Source of the DNA: Drosophila persimilis
Taxonomy: Eukaryota > Arthropoda > Insecta > Diptera > Drosophilidae
Length of the DNA stretch: 64,000 nt
NCBI RefSeq assembly: GCF_003286085.1
Contig: NW_020825336.1
Coordinates: 1,178,001 to 1,242,000, forward strand
Direction: 5' to 3'
A program made the position numbers and the translations under genes. The notes beneath the pieces are model-generated. The model had not been told where the DNA came from, searched no databases, and saw only the letters and a list, made by a program, of their open reading frames with translations. This document shows, in pieces, positions 37,442 to 53,757 of the stretch (positions within the stretch are counted from its first letter, which is position 1; the number at the start of each line of letters is the position of its first letter).

Positions 37442-40400
37442 ATGAAATTAAGGTTAGTATTAGTTAAGTTCTGTTCTGTTCTGGGAATCCGATTCTTCCC
37501 CCATCCTGTCCTATCAGTGGAGACTTTCCATGCCAGTTGCCGCAAATCGTAGTTTCCCCAGGCCCAAAGCCCAGTGGTGGGGCCACCAATCAGAATGATT
37601 AGCCAGACAGAACCGAACCCAGTCAACCCCCTAAATGAGCTCTTTCCATTAAAAAAAAAAGCTTTCTGACTGTTCGTACTGCTATCAGCGAAAGGAGTAC
37701 GTGATTAATGATATCGTGTCGATGTTAATATTGGATATTCCCTATTCCCCCCAATTTCTATATTTGGATTAATCACACTCTGCTTTTAGGAAGTCCCCAA
37801 TCAGTCTGCCAGTCTGACTTTCTGCCAGTTAGATAGCGGAAATTAGCTTTTTGGGTGGAGGGCGAAGTGGCGAGGGAAGACGACCATCCATCAACACCGT
37901 TTGACCTTTTCAAAATCAATTTGGTGTCCGATATATGTCCATATGAATTTAATTCTATTAAAGGCATATTATCTTTATGACTTGATGGCCCGCCAAAGGT
38001 GAGGGCTTATTGAGACTACACTGGGGGCCAGTCCTTTCGCTAGCGAAGGCTCTTCCATCCACGATCCTTTCTCTGGCCGTCTCATATCTTTTTGCTGATG
38101 CAATTCCTTCTTTGTTGTGTTCATAATTCCATAATTGCTCGCCTCCCCCAACTTAATTACTTACAGCTGGCGTGTAATCTCTGAATAAATTATACCATTT
38201 TATGGTTATTTGCCTTGATTAGCAGCCCACGTTTCCCCGTTTTCACGCTTCCACGTTTCCACGTTTCCAAGTTTCCATTTGACACCTGTCACGACGGCCA
38301 GTGTTTATTTGTTTCCCTTCACGGCGATGGATATAGTGTTCTGTTGCCAGGCAAGCGCATGGGTATGAGGTCAACGGACCACCGATTGGGTTTCCTTTTT
38401 CTGGTTTGTCTTTTCTTTTTTCTGTAAACAGCCATAAATTCGCTATTGGCTACATTTATGAAGGCCCCCGTTAAAATCAAGTATGAAATTACAGTGAGTA
38501 CCGTAAAGATAGCCACACCAACGCCCACCTAGAAATTCCCAATTTTTCCCTGTTTCCAATGAAAGTGGGTGGGGGCCGATATTTATGATTCATCAGAAAG
38601 ATCGACCTTTTTGGTGGATAGGTTATGGTTAATGCCCTAAAAATTAAAACATACAAATGAAGGAAGGTTTCATCATGCATCGCGGAGCTGGTGGGTCGGA
38701 TGGGATGGTGCATTCGATGCCGAATGGCTTGATAACGCTTGGGTCCCGTATCTCTGGAGTGGCGGGCGCCTTGATAAGCTCGAAATCCATCCAGCGCCAG
38801 AGCCAAAGCCATTGGTCTTGAGTAAGCTTTGGCAATCGCCCAATTAGAATTGCCCCTCATAAAGTTTGCAAACGCCCTGCCCAGCCATTCCCCAGCCACA
38901 TCGCTCCCCCAATGAATCGATTCGATTCGATTGTGGCATGAACGATTTCAACCTGACTCAAATGGCGCTATATAAACCAGATACTCGTATAATAATGCTC
39001 TGGTGCCAAAGTGCGTCTGGTTTTTGGGGCTTGCAGAACGTTTCCACTCCACTGCCAATTACTGCAATTAGTGCCCCAAATTAAAAGTGGATATGGGCCA
39101 TGTTTTTTTCGGGGCAATCTGGCTGTCTGGAATGCGAACACCGCACTATTGATACGAGTATCTTCATTCATGTTCAAGCCCCAATCGTCCCAATTGATCA
39201 CGAGGTATGCTAGATGCTGAATTAACTTGATTCTTGTATTATTTCATCATCGATTCCATGTGATTTCTAGAAGAGACTTTGTTCAATATCCTTTTCGATA
39301 TATGTAATAATGCCTGAACGCTGCTCGTGAACACTCGAGCTTCAGTATCTATATCTTCTGATCTGCACCCTCTTTCTAATTAAAGTTTGTAGTTCTGGTT
39401 CTCGGTTCTGGGGAAGGGAATACTCGTATTGGCAAAAAAAGCCGCCGCCAATGCGTCAGATTCGCTTTCAGACCGTCACTAAGCAGCAGCACCCACGACC
39501 ACGATTCGGGTCCATTGCGGTTTTATCTATTGCGTATTCTCCGTCGGTTGTAGCACCGCACCGCACCGCTTCGCTCCGCACCACCCAGCAGTATCTGTGC
39601 CTGCTCTGTATCGGCTCTGTGTGCTTTTAATTAAACATACATCAGGGCCAAGCGCATCGTTAGAGCCCGTAGTTGGGGGAATGGTATGGTATGGTATGGT
39701 ATCGTATCGTTTGGGTCTCTGTGTGCCTCTTTCGGGGTGTATGCAAACATTTACCATTCCTATATATAGATCTGTTCTTTTCCCGCTAGCTAGCACTGAT
39801 CGTGTTGACCGTGTCGCGTGTTTTCCTTAGAAGTCGCAAAACAAGTCGCTAAGTAAATTTGCCTTCTGTTTTTTGTTTTTTTTTTGCAGACCTCTCCGAT
39901 GGTTGCGCCAGCCGTCGGCTAAACAATCAACCGCTCAGAAGGAGGAGCTCCAAGTGGTGCGCAATCACATGATCAAGGACATGCAGAAGCGATTCAGCGA
40001 CTCCCCCGTGAAGATACTGCTGCTGGGTACTGCCGAGTCCGGCAAGACCACCATCTTCAAACAGATGAGAATACTGCATATCAATGGCTTTACGGATGAG
40101 TAAGTTTCTCCCTTGATTCTCACTTCTACCTAATGCTCAAGGATCTCCTCTCTCTCTCTCTCTCTCTGTAGTGAGCGTCGCGATCGTATCCCTGAAATCT
40201 ATCAGAACATCCACGACTCGATCCACCAGCTAGTGCTGCAGATGGGCCTCCTGGGCCTGGACTTTGGCAGCTGCACCAGCGAACGCAGTGCCGACTATAT
40301 CCTGTCGCTGCCCGGAGGTGCTCCGGAGTACATGAATGAGGTGAGCAGGCGGCGTCTGTCTTAGGTGGCCTCAAGTGGGGGGCTTTGACATGGGGGCTGT

Positions 40401-41885
40401 CAAAGTGCTAGTGCTGTATCTTATCCCTGCTCGCTGCACTTCAGAATGTTTTGTCGCAGTTGGTATCAAGCAAACGACTTTGACGTTGCCACAAGCATTA
40501 GACTTGCGTCAAATCTCCTCCAGCTCGCTGAATCGATTTTTCTGTTATCTCTCTCCATGTATCTGGCGGTGTGATTGATTACCATTACCATTACGATCCA
40601 TTAAGTTGCGTTCTGGAATGTCTAAAAACTTTCCAAGCAAGTGTTTCTGGTGTTTGTCCGATCGAAAAATCGGACTTCCTCGAAACGACTTTTGATTTTA
40701 CGTGAATAGTGGCGCACAGCTGCAATTGTCCGGATGAATGGCCTTTGATCGTCGCCCGCCGGCTGAATCATCGTCGTAGTCCACTGTAAAGAGAGCGAGA
40801 GCCAGCGTCTATCTATCTTTTATTCTCTGGTCATTATATGGCTTATACGATACGATACGATAAGATTAAGACAAGACTTTTTTGAGGGTAGTGGGTAGTG
40901 GGTGGGTGGGGCGTTTGTTGGAGGCCACATGCCAGTCATTCATGGTTTTATGCTTTACTCAATGACTAATACCAAATATGTATACTAAAGCAAATTGTTT
41001 ATTTGCATTTTAGGAGTACTGTGACCACGTCATGACTCTGTGGAACGATGTCGGTATCCGTGCCTGCTACGATCGCTCGAATGAATTCCCCCTGCTGGAC
41101 AGTGCCAAATAGTAAGTTATCTTCAGGGCCACAAATCTTGAAGGATTATGCCTTACTAAATGATTATTTTCTCTCCATTCTACAGCTTTCTCGACAACTT
41201 TGTGAGGATCAGCGATTGCGAGTATATACCCAGCACTGAGGACATCTTACACAGTCGGAAGATCACCACTGGCATCTCGCAAATCACCTTCCGGGTGCCC
41301 GTGCCCAAGAGCTTGGGCGGCGGCGAGCAGGAGTTCCGCATGTACGATGTGGGGGGACAGAGAGATCAGCGCAACAAATGGATCCAGGTGTTCGAGGGCA
41401 TACAGGCAGTGCTGTTTCTTGTCTCGTGCAGCGAATTCGATCAGAATCTGCGCGAGGATCCTAACCAGAACCGCCTGGAGGAGGCCCTCAAGCTGTTCCG
41501 GCGCGTCTGGCAGAACCGTTTCCTCGCCTCCGCCGGCCTGATTGTGTTTATCAATAAGTACGACATCATGGAGCGGAAGATCAGGGCTGGAAAGCACATC
41601 GTCGACTATTTCCCAGAGTACGAGGAGTTCTGCAAGCGGCCGCAGCAGGATAATTGCTTTGATGAGTGCGACTGGACGAAGATGTTCATTAAGCAGAAGC
41701 TCGTGGATATCACCCAGGAGCCCTTCAAGCGTCATTCGCGCAACAACAGCGATCTGATCACCTCCGAGCGGGAGTGCTACTACCACTTCACCGTGGCCAC
41801 TGACACACGCTGCATCCGCGAGGTATTCAGCGATGTCCAGAAGATGATCCTCTCCGAGAATATGGCCGGATCGGGTCTATTCTAG
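37442..41885 (+). CDS. Galphaf: Galphaf, heterotrimeric G-protein alpha subunit
   Basis: Five exons, 37442-37452, 39890-40099, 40172-40340, 41014-41111 and 41186-41885, join in frame to 395 residues, near the usual Galpha length. Seen motifs: P-loop GTAESGKTT (50-58), switch I with R187 and T190 in SRKITTG, switch [10 protein letters not shown] with catalytic Q221, NKYD (286-289) for guanine specificity, and TVATDT before the C-terminal helix. The helical domain and the GGGEQEF loop, with the unusual C-terminus MAGSGLF, fit the insect Galphaf class rather than Gs, Gi, Gq or concertina. It should bind and hydrolyse GTP and couple receptors to an unknown effector. The N-terminus (MKLRPLRWLR) has neither Gly2 nor a nearby Cys, so standard Galpha lipidation is not evident. 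The 11-base first coding exon is supported by phase and a fitting core promoter, yet remains the weakest part. Confidence 0.92.
37453..39889 (+). other. Galphaf intron 1 (2.4 kb)
   Basis: The intron runs from a GTTAGT donor to a poly-T GCAG acceptor. I see no gene in it. Confidence 0.65.
40341..41013 (+). other. Galphaf intron 3 (673 bases)
   Basis: The intron runs from GTGAGC to TTTTAG between two phase-0 exon ends. No gene is seen; a short GATAC repeat lies near 40848-40862. Confidence 0.85.
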
Positions 41886-41902
41886 AGCGGAACTCTCTCT
41901 AC

Positions 41903-41904
<2 letters not shown>

Positions 41905-41933
<29 letters not shown>
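41905..41933. repeat. (CT)14 / (GA)14 tract in Galphaf 3' UTR
   Basis: An uninterrupted CT tract 20 bases after the Galphaf stop codon. If this chromosome arm is X-linked, as Muller D is in the obscura group, such GA tracts are candidate MSL recognition elements; see findings. Confidence 0.85.
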
Positions 41934-41935
<2 letters not shown>

Positions 41936-42191
41936 AAAGGGGGTGGTGCTCCCTGTACCAACTGTGATCTTGCTTAAGTAGGAATTTAGAACCTTAGATC
42001 ATACGAGTATGACTTGTAGTCATTATACGTTAATTGTATAGTGTGCATATAGCAGAGACAGCTTTAATATGATTATTTTAAAGGAGTATAGTATTCCTAA
42101 GTAAACCCTATAAAACACACATTTAAAAACAAATGCTCTCATTATTCTTTCAACTAAATTACCTCTCAACATGTAAATTATATGTAAGAGT

Positions 42192-42197
42192 AATAAA
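42192..42197 (+). terminator. candidate Galphaf poly(A) signal AATAAA
   Basis: AATAAA about 307 bases after the Galphaf stop, in an AT-rich 3' UTR-like stretch. Confidence 0.5.
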
Positions 42198-42319
42198 ATC
42201 AAACCCCCTACCTAGAATGTCAAATGCAATGTGGTACTCGTACTATGTGGCATGTTGGATTTCATGCTCACGACACTCCATTGGTTCCATGGATGCCGTC
42301 TGCCTTCAAAGAAGGGGGA

Positions 42320-42449
42320 AATCGGCAAAGCTCTTTGAAAGTTTAGCCTTTGCCAATGGTCCCGTACCCTCAATCATCGGCATTCATCGGAATCGGCAAA
42401 GCTCTTTGAAAGTTTAGCCTTGCCAATGGTCCCGTACCCTCAATCATCG
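42320..42449. repeat. 71-bp tandem duplication downstream of Galphaf
   Basis: AATCGGCAAAGCTC starts copies at 42320 and 42391. They are identical over about 59 bases except for a single T deleted in the second copy, so the event is recent. Between Galphaf and the cGLR (41886-43310) I see nothing else gene-like. Confidence 0.85.
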
Positions 42450-43254
42450 TTTTAGTCGAGTCATCGATGCTGCCTCCCATTGGGCTTTATCCGAGCGAAG
42501 ATTGCTTAAGTCAGCAGTATTGTGGGAACAACAAGCAGAATCTGTAGGGAATCTGTTAATGTTTCAGAGCAGAAATTATTTATGGTATGTTTTCTGTGAT
42601 CAGCATGAATATGACACCGGATTACGCCATGTCATTCAAAGAAGCAAAAGTTCACTTTTCGGTATTTTATTTTTCGTATTTTTCTCGATTAATTTATACT
42701 ACAAGAAAGATGATTATTGAGAAAAGATTTTTCACAATGTGTCTCTTACATATTGAATTATCTGAAAAAATTGCCAGAAATTGTACCTAATCTTCGCTAA
42801 CGTAACGTTTTAGGCTTATTATTTCTTCATTATCTTCTTATTATCTCGACAAAGGTGCGCAGTACCTGTTTATCGATTGCTAACGTCGCATTTATAGTTC
42901 GGGACATCCCAGAATATACTTAAATTAAACAAAAATTCGTCATAGGGAGATCGAAAGCGCATGAGCATAGAAATGGAGACGTACGACTGTACAACCTACG
43001 TTCTAGTCTTCTCTACCTAGTCTTATCAGTATTGAAGCTATTTCCATAAAATGTTCCTTATTATTATTTAGTTAATAGACAGATCATTCTTGAATCGGTC
43101 AGATCGGACCACCATATGAAACATCCATCTGGAAGGGTATTAAACGCTTCGACCCCCAATGTGAAGAATTCTTTCGTGTTGATAAAAAAAAAAAACGATG
43201 CTGGAAAAATAAGCTGAGATTTTGCAAGGCAAGCATTTCCGGCGAAGATATGAA

Positions 43255-43260
43255 TTTATT
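43255..43260 (-). terminator. cGLR poly(A) signal AATAAA
   Basis: TTTATT on the plus strand reads AATAAA on the minus strand, about 50 bases after the cGLR stop codon. Confidence 0.6.
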
Positions 43261-43310
43261 TGGAAGAATAGAACACAAATACAAAATGTTTAATGTATAC
43301 AAATGTTGTC

Positions 43311-44436
43311 TTAATCAAAAACTTTAAAAAGTTTAGCGATTTCGTCGTAGTTTTTATTAAGATCAACATACTGAAGCTCCGCAAGTAAACGTGAAGCTGT
43401 AGTGTAGCACGTGTGGACTTCTCCACGACTCATCCGATCAAAAATGTTATGGCCATTTGCCAAAAAAAAATTCATATAGCCACTTAGTAGATAATCTACC
43501 AAACACTTCCACATCTTTATAAAGAGAGTCGGCAAATTCATTGTCCAGCTAACTTTTCCCAGTTGATGGAGCAAGACAGTTTTCATCATGTAGCTTGATA
43601 GATGAGGAAAATCGGTCGCGTGAGCGTCGCGCAATCCCTTCATCAGGCGCAACACATTTTTGAAGTTATCCATATCCTGCGTTACCTGGCGTTCCCAATG
43701 GGGGGCACATACCATAAAGGTTCGCTGATCGTCCCTTGAGCCCGGCTTGTGTTGCGGTACAGCGAACCATGGGAATTTACGCATATTTTTCTTACGGCTG
43801 TTATAAATGCCTGGATTGCCGCACGGCCACTGGGCCGAAGCGAACTCGAATGCTGGCACGATATCGAACGATATGGAACGAGTCTCCCCCTCAGCTTCAA
43901 TGGTGTGGGCACATCCGTAGCCCTTGGCCGTGTAGATTACGTCATATTCCTCTCCAGTCTTGCATCGAAGACTTACTTTTGATTTGAACGCCCTATCGAA
44001 TGCATCGCGTAACCAATCTTGAAGATTCTTTCGATTTATGTAATTGCCGGCTACGATAGGATGATTGTGGTAATTTGCACACAAGAGCACGAATCCCTTC
44101 TCGTCATTCTCCGGGGTGATTGGGAATGGAAACTTCAGCTTCATATGCAAATCAAATTCATCAGGGGTTTTCAATTTCACCCTATCCAAGTAGCTTCCTA
44201 GAAAAAAAGCAATGATTACTCATTTGGCTGACGAAAAACTAAGGTTTCCGCTAGCCCCATAACCTACCTCCAAGACTAAGTCCATCAAATGCCTTGTGGA
44301 AATTATCGTCTGCCAACTTTAATTTCTCAATCACATGATTTTGGATTTCTATAGCATCCTTAGTGTAGTTGGTGCGATCACTGTCGGAAATACGCAACTC
44401 ATCCAAAATATTTTGCAGTTCCTTTGCAAAGTCCAT
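43311..44436 (-). CDS. cGAS-like receptor (cGLR), Mab-21 family nucleotidyltransferase
   Basis: Two exons, 44436-44268 and 44197-43311, join in frame to 351 residues, the usual length of fly cGLRs. Residues 52-77 carry the nucleotidyltransferase signature: G57-S58 in LGGSYLDRVK, then E70 and D72 in PDEFDLHMK; the third metal ligand is D168 in SISFDIVP. These align by eye with cGAS GSYYEHVK, NEFD and SVDI. The second half shows the Mab-21 helical lobe, including FPWFAVPQHKPG, FKNVLRLMKGLRDA, LSSYMMKTVLLHQL and a region rich in Trp and Phe. The Zn-thumb of vertebrate cGAS is absent, as in insect cGLRs. By family, it should sense nucleic acid (dsRNA in known fly cGLRs) and make a cyclic dinucleotide that activates STING. 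Ligand, product and orthology to cGLR1, cGLR2 or another fly paralogue are not decidable here. Confidence 0.9.
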
Positions 44437-44594
44437 GATTCATCAACGTCTGAGACAGCAGTCGACTGATCGGAACAAGAACAATCTATTAAGCTTTGTC
44501 GAACCAATCAGGAATAATATTCGTATGATATCCGAACGACTAATACTGGAAAAGCAACCGATGGTATTTTCTGGGAACGAGCTGTATACTGTCA

Positions 44595-44628
44595 CCACTA
44601 ACCATACGGTATACTGTATGGTTAGTGG
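44595..44628. promoter_or_regulatory. 34-bp near-perfect palindrome upstream of cGLR
   Basis: Arms CCACTAACCATAC and GTATGGTTAGTGG pair perfectly; the centre GGTATACT adds a palindromic GTATAC with one mismatched pair. It lies about 160 bases upstream of the cGLR ATG. It could be a dimeric transcription-factor site or a cruciform or hairpin in a 5' leader; function is unknown. Confidence 0.6.
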
Positions 44629-44894
44629 AACGAGCAAATATAAAAATATTCGATCTTTCGTCGACGAACAGCAGGAAGGAAGCAATCGATCAAGTGCCAG
44701 CCGGCTAAAAATCGAATCAATCGAATGAAAGCCAATTATATTTTAATTTTATTAATTGATAAGGAGATAAGAACATGATGTGTATTGTAGTCCTCCAGTT
44801 CCACAGCGCCCGCACATAATATATTCCTGCTTGATATCATACAAATTTGAATTTCTAACCGATTTTAACAGTGTAACCCTAGAGCATGTGCACC

Positions 44895-44904
44895 TGGTCA
44901 CACT
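44895..44904 (+). promoter_or_regulatory. Ohler motif 1 (M1BP-type) in divergent promoter
   Basis: TGGTCACACT matches the core of the motif 1 consensus YGGTCACACTR, missing only the last purine. It lies in the 863-base gap between the divergent cGLR and helicase start codons, so it could serve either gene. Confidence 0.55.
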
Positions 44905-45096
44905 CTGCCCCTAATGAAATTTTTCACACGTTTAGTCGACTGCATATTTCGTCGATCTGAGTACTAGGCTTTAAGAAAAGAGAGGGGGTGGATATACAAG
45001 GAGAATTTACATACCATATCATTTTCCGTTTTTTTTACTGAAGATGTTCACCTGTTTAAAAAGAGGGGGGCTAAGTGGGCTATGTTCGTTTTCCCC

Positions 45097-45175
45097 ATCG
45101 GTATTTTTAGGTATATTCTCAAAATGACACGGAATATTTCGATATATATCTGAATGTCCGGTGGTATATTTTATT
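45097..45175 (+). promoter_or_regulatory. motif 6-like elements upstream of the helicase
   Basis: ATCGGTATTTTT at 45097-45108 fits Ohler motif 6 in 11 of 12 positions; GGTATATTC and GGTATATTTT follow by 45175. This places a likely housekeeping start site between about 45175 and 45299. Confidence 0.5.
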
Positions 45176-45299
45176 CACAAATCTGCGGGCACACTTCATT
45201 TACGGGGCTGGAAAATTTCGTGAAGTGAAAACGCAGAAAAAAAATTACAATAAAAATTTATAATTTCGCGAAGAATTGTACATTAAACATCACAAAACC

Positions 45300-50617
<5,318 letters not shown>

Positions 50618-51349
50618 ATCACACAGACAAAGCCATTTCTAAAGAAGCTATCAAAACGTAGACCCGGCTCTGCTGTATTTAATTTAGCTTACAAACACAC
50701 ACATTACAAACAAACAAAAAACACCAAAACCCCACACATCCCCCACACACAGAAAACCACACCTATTTGGAGGACGCACACTGACCAGAGATCCGCGATC
50801 CAGAGATTCTGGTCTAGAGCGACGACATTGATACGTTCTTCTGTGTAGATCTCCGCCCACGTCTTAGCTATATAATATGGTTTAAACTGGAATCAAACAC
50901 GCTTTTAATTTGATAAATCTCATCGTTTTCCTTAACCCAATTAGTTGATAAGATTTTGGTTTAGTCAAATTTGTAGGGCATTCGAGTGCCGATCAGCAAT
51001 ATTGATGGCATTTATATTTCCACGGCCCTGGGCGTATTTGATTTCAATATACAATTCTCGAATATTGTATGTAACATTCATTCGACACCGCACACACCAC
51101 TCACTGCAAGCAAATGTTTGCAATGCTCTCCAAACAACCAAAAACAATCAACATACAAATTCGGAAAGGTTTATACCCACAAGGAACTGGGTATAAACCG
51201 AAGACATGAACAATTTTCACACTCACGGACACACAACAAAAAATGTCAATTTCTTAGAATCAAACGCGTATTATATCATCTTAAACCATATTATGTGACT
51301 AGTCTAATTAATTGCCTATCGGCGTACTTCAAAGCAAATAACAAAATCA

Positions 51350-51355
51350 AATAAA
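51350..51355 (+). terminator. candidate helicase poly(A) signal AATAAA
   Basis: AATAAA about 730 bases after the helicase stop, at the end of an AT-rich stretch that fits a 3' UTR (50618 to about 51375). A second AATAAA lies near 51465. Confidence 0.45.
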
Positions 51356-51379
51356 ACAACTAACAACAAACAGCCACAA

Positions 51380-52561
51380 AATGAAGTCTAACACCCAATA
51401 ATACAGAATGAAATTCCATTTTATGTGAGCCTTTGAGCAAGAATTGATTGATACAACAGATATGAATAAAGGAATTAATTAGACATTCGAATGCGTTCTT
51501 CTTTTCTCCTTTCTCCGATCGATCCCACTGGCTACAAACTTCATAAAAATTAAAGGTATGTCTGCTTTCCATTCTCTTTAAGGTTTAAACTTAATTGATT
51601 TTCTTTTATTTTTCATTTAAATATACATATACATACAATATATATATTCATATAAGAAAAACTATTATACATCCAAAATTATCATAATAATCAATAGAAC
51701 TAAATTATACAAATATTACAAGACAAGACAGCTTCATACGCTAATGGTTAATCATCTCCAACGAACGGTCCATCGCTGACACCATTTCGAGAATTGGACA
51801 GAAAAATATTTGATCGTTAAAAAATTACACCATGACAATTATGAATAACAAAATTTTTGCATGAGACTGTTTCATTTCAATATATAATTATTTACTCGTA
51901 CTTTGTATGATTTGTGTTTGCTTTGTTCTCGGGGGCTTCCTCTCCCTTCATTTGTGGCATTTGCATATATTGTATATCGCTTTATGACGCTATACTCGAT
52001 TCCTACATCTATTAACCCCTTGCGCTTTCTCCTACCCTCTCCTCTCCTTTAATAATCCTTTGGCTGCCTCGTGAATATTATTTTTTGTCTAGTTTTAATG
52101 CTTGTTGTATTTGTTGCTTCGCATAAGTTTAGTAGTTGTTTTCACAGTTGCCACTTGAAATAGGTTTTGGAGGCCAAAAACTGACCTTTCTTGAGCCGCT
52201 TTAAATCCACGATACCTTTCTCTTCGTCAAGATTTCGGTTGCCGAACATTAGTCTGGACTTTCACGATCCTGGGAAAGTATCAATCCCCATTGAAAAGGA
52301 TATTTTTGGGATTTCAGGAAGCCATGGACCGCCCAGATCTCCAAACCAGGAAATGGTAGAGAAAACTTAATATGTATGTGGGGAAGTATTATTGATCCTT
52401 GATAAGTAATCCTTCAAAGACATTCTTACGATTACAGGAAGCCAAATCAGCCCAAGGCGGCATACAAATAGCAGAGAAGATTTCATATCTTTGACTTGGG
52501 AAGAAAATGTATCCATTACAAGGACTCTATAAAAGAAAGGATATTCTCCACGGTACAGGAA
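51380..52561. other. intergenic stretch with diverged repeat fragments
   Basis: No gene is supported. AT-rich sequence runs to about 52200; from 52212 on, fragments of the 319-bp repeat appear in decayed form (for example a GATCCTGGGAAAGT word near 52268). Confidence 0.6.
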
Positions 52562-53757
52562 CCATCATTAAATTTGCCAAAAATCGACCCCGTCTTCCTA
52601 GTCGAGATTTCGATGCCGTTCCTCGATCCTCGCGATCCTGGGAAAGTTGGTCCTTTACCGATCTGGCCCTATTTGACTAAGATATAGCCTTCGAAAGATT
52701 CTGATTTTCACACCATTAAAATACTGGTTTCTTCTGCACGCTATATTTTGACTATTTATGGGCCGATCGGGGCGTGGCATGTCATTTCGTGACCGGGAGA
52801 GTCCTGCCAAGCGATTGGCATCAGAAAAAAGGACATCCGAGTCCTCACGATTTTCGCAAAAATTCATGATGTAACCATCATTGAATTTGCCAAAAATCGG
52901 CCTCATTTTCGAAGTCGAGATTTTGATGCCGTTCGACGGGCTGGATCCTCGCGATCCTGGGAAAGTTAGTCCTTCACCGATCTGGCCCTATTTGACTAAG
53001 ATATAGCCTTCGAAAGATTCTGATTTTCACACCATTAAAATACTGGTTTCTTCTGCACGCTATATCTCTGCCAAACGGCATCCGATCGGGCCGTGGCATG
53101 TCATTTCGTGACCGGGAGAGTCCTGCCAAGCGATTGGCATCAGAAAAAAGGACATCCGAGTCCTCACGATTTTCGCAAAAATTCATGATGTAACCATCAT
53201 TGAATTTGCCAAAAATCGGCCTCATTTTCGAAGTCGAGATTTTGATGCCGTTCGACGGGCTGGATCCTCGCGATCCTGGGAAAGTTAGTCCTTCACCGAT
53301 CTGGCCCTATTTGACTAAGATATAGCCTTCGAAAGATTCTGATTTTCACACCATTAAAATACTGGTTTCTTCTGCACGCTATATCTCTGCCAAACGGCAT
53401 CCGATCGGGCCGTGGCATGTCATTTCGTGACCGGGAGAGTCCTGCCAAGCGATTGGCATCAGAAAAAAGGACATCCGAGTCCTCACGATTTTCGCAAAAA
53501 TTCATGATGGTTACATCATTAAATTTGCCAAAAATCGACCCCGTCTTCCTAGTCGAGATTTTGATGCCGTTCGACGGGCTGGATCCTCGCGATCCTCGGA
53601 AAGTTGGTCCTTCACCGATCTGGCCCTATTTGACTAAGATATAGCCTTCGAAAGATTCTGATTTTCGCACCATTAAAATACTGGTTTCTTCTGCACGCTA
53701 TATCTCTGCCAAACGGCATCCGATCGGGCCGTGGCATGTCATTTCGTGACCGGGAGG
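52562..53757. repeat. 319-bp tandem repeat array, about 3.75 copies
   Basis: The word CGATCCT starts at 52633, 52952, 53271 and 53590, exactly 319 bases apart. Units two and three are almost identical; unit one has a shortened GTTCCTC block and a different 20-base segment near 52755, and unit four is truncated after GACCGGGAGG. Each unit contains CCATCATTGAATTTGCC, the GATCCTGGGAAAGTT box, ATAAGATATAGCC-like words and CGATTGGCATCAGAAAA. Decayed relatives flank the array (52212-52350 and 54050-54125). The 83-codon minus-strand frames inside are artefacts of the repeat. Looks like a short satellite block. Confidence 0.9.

Noticed and set aside
52655-53505. Three near-identical 70-83-codon minus-strand frames
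   Set aside because: They lie inside the 319-bp repeat units; the unit length is not a multiple of three and the frames show no family.
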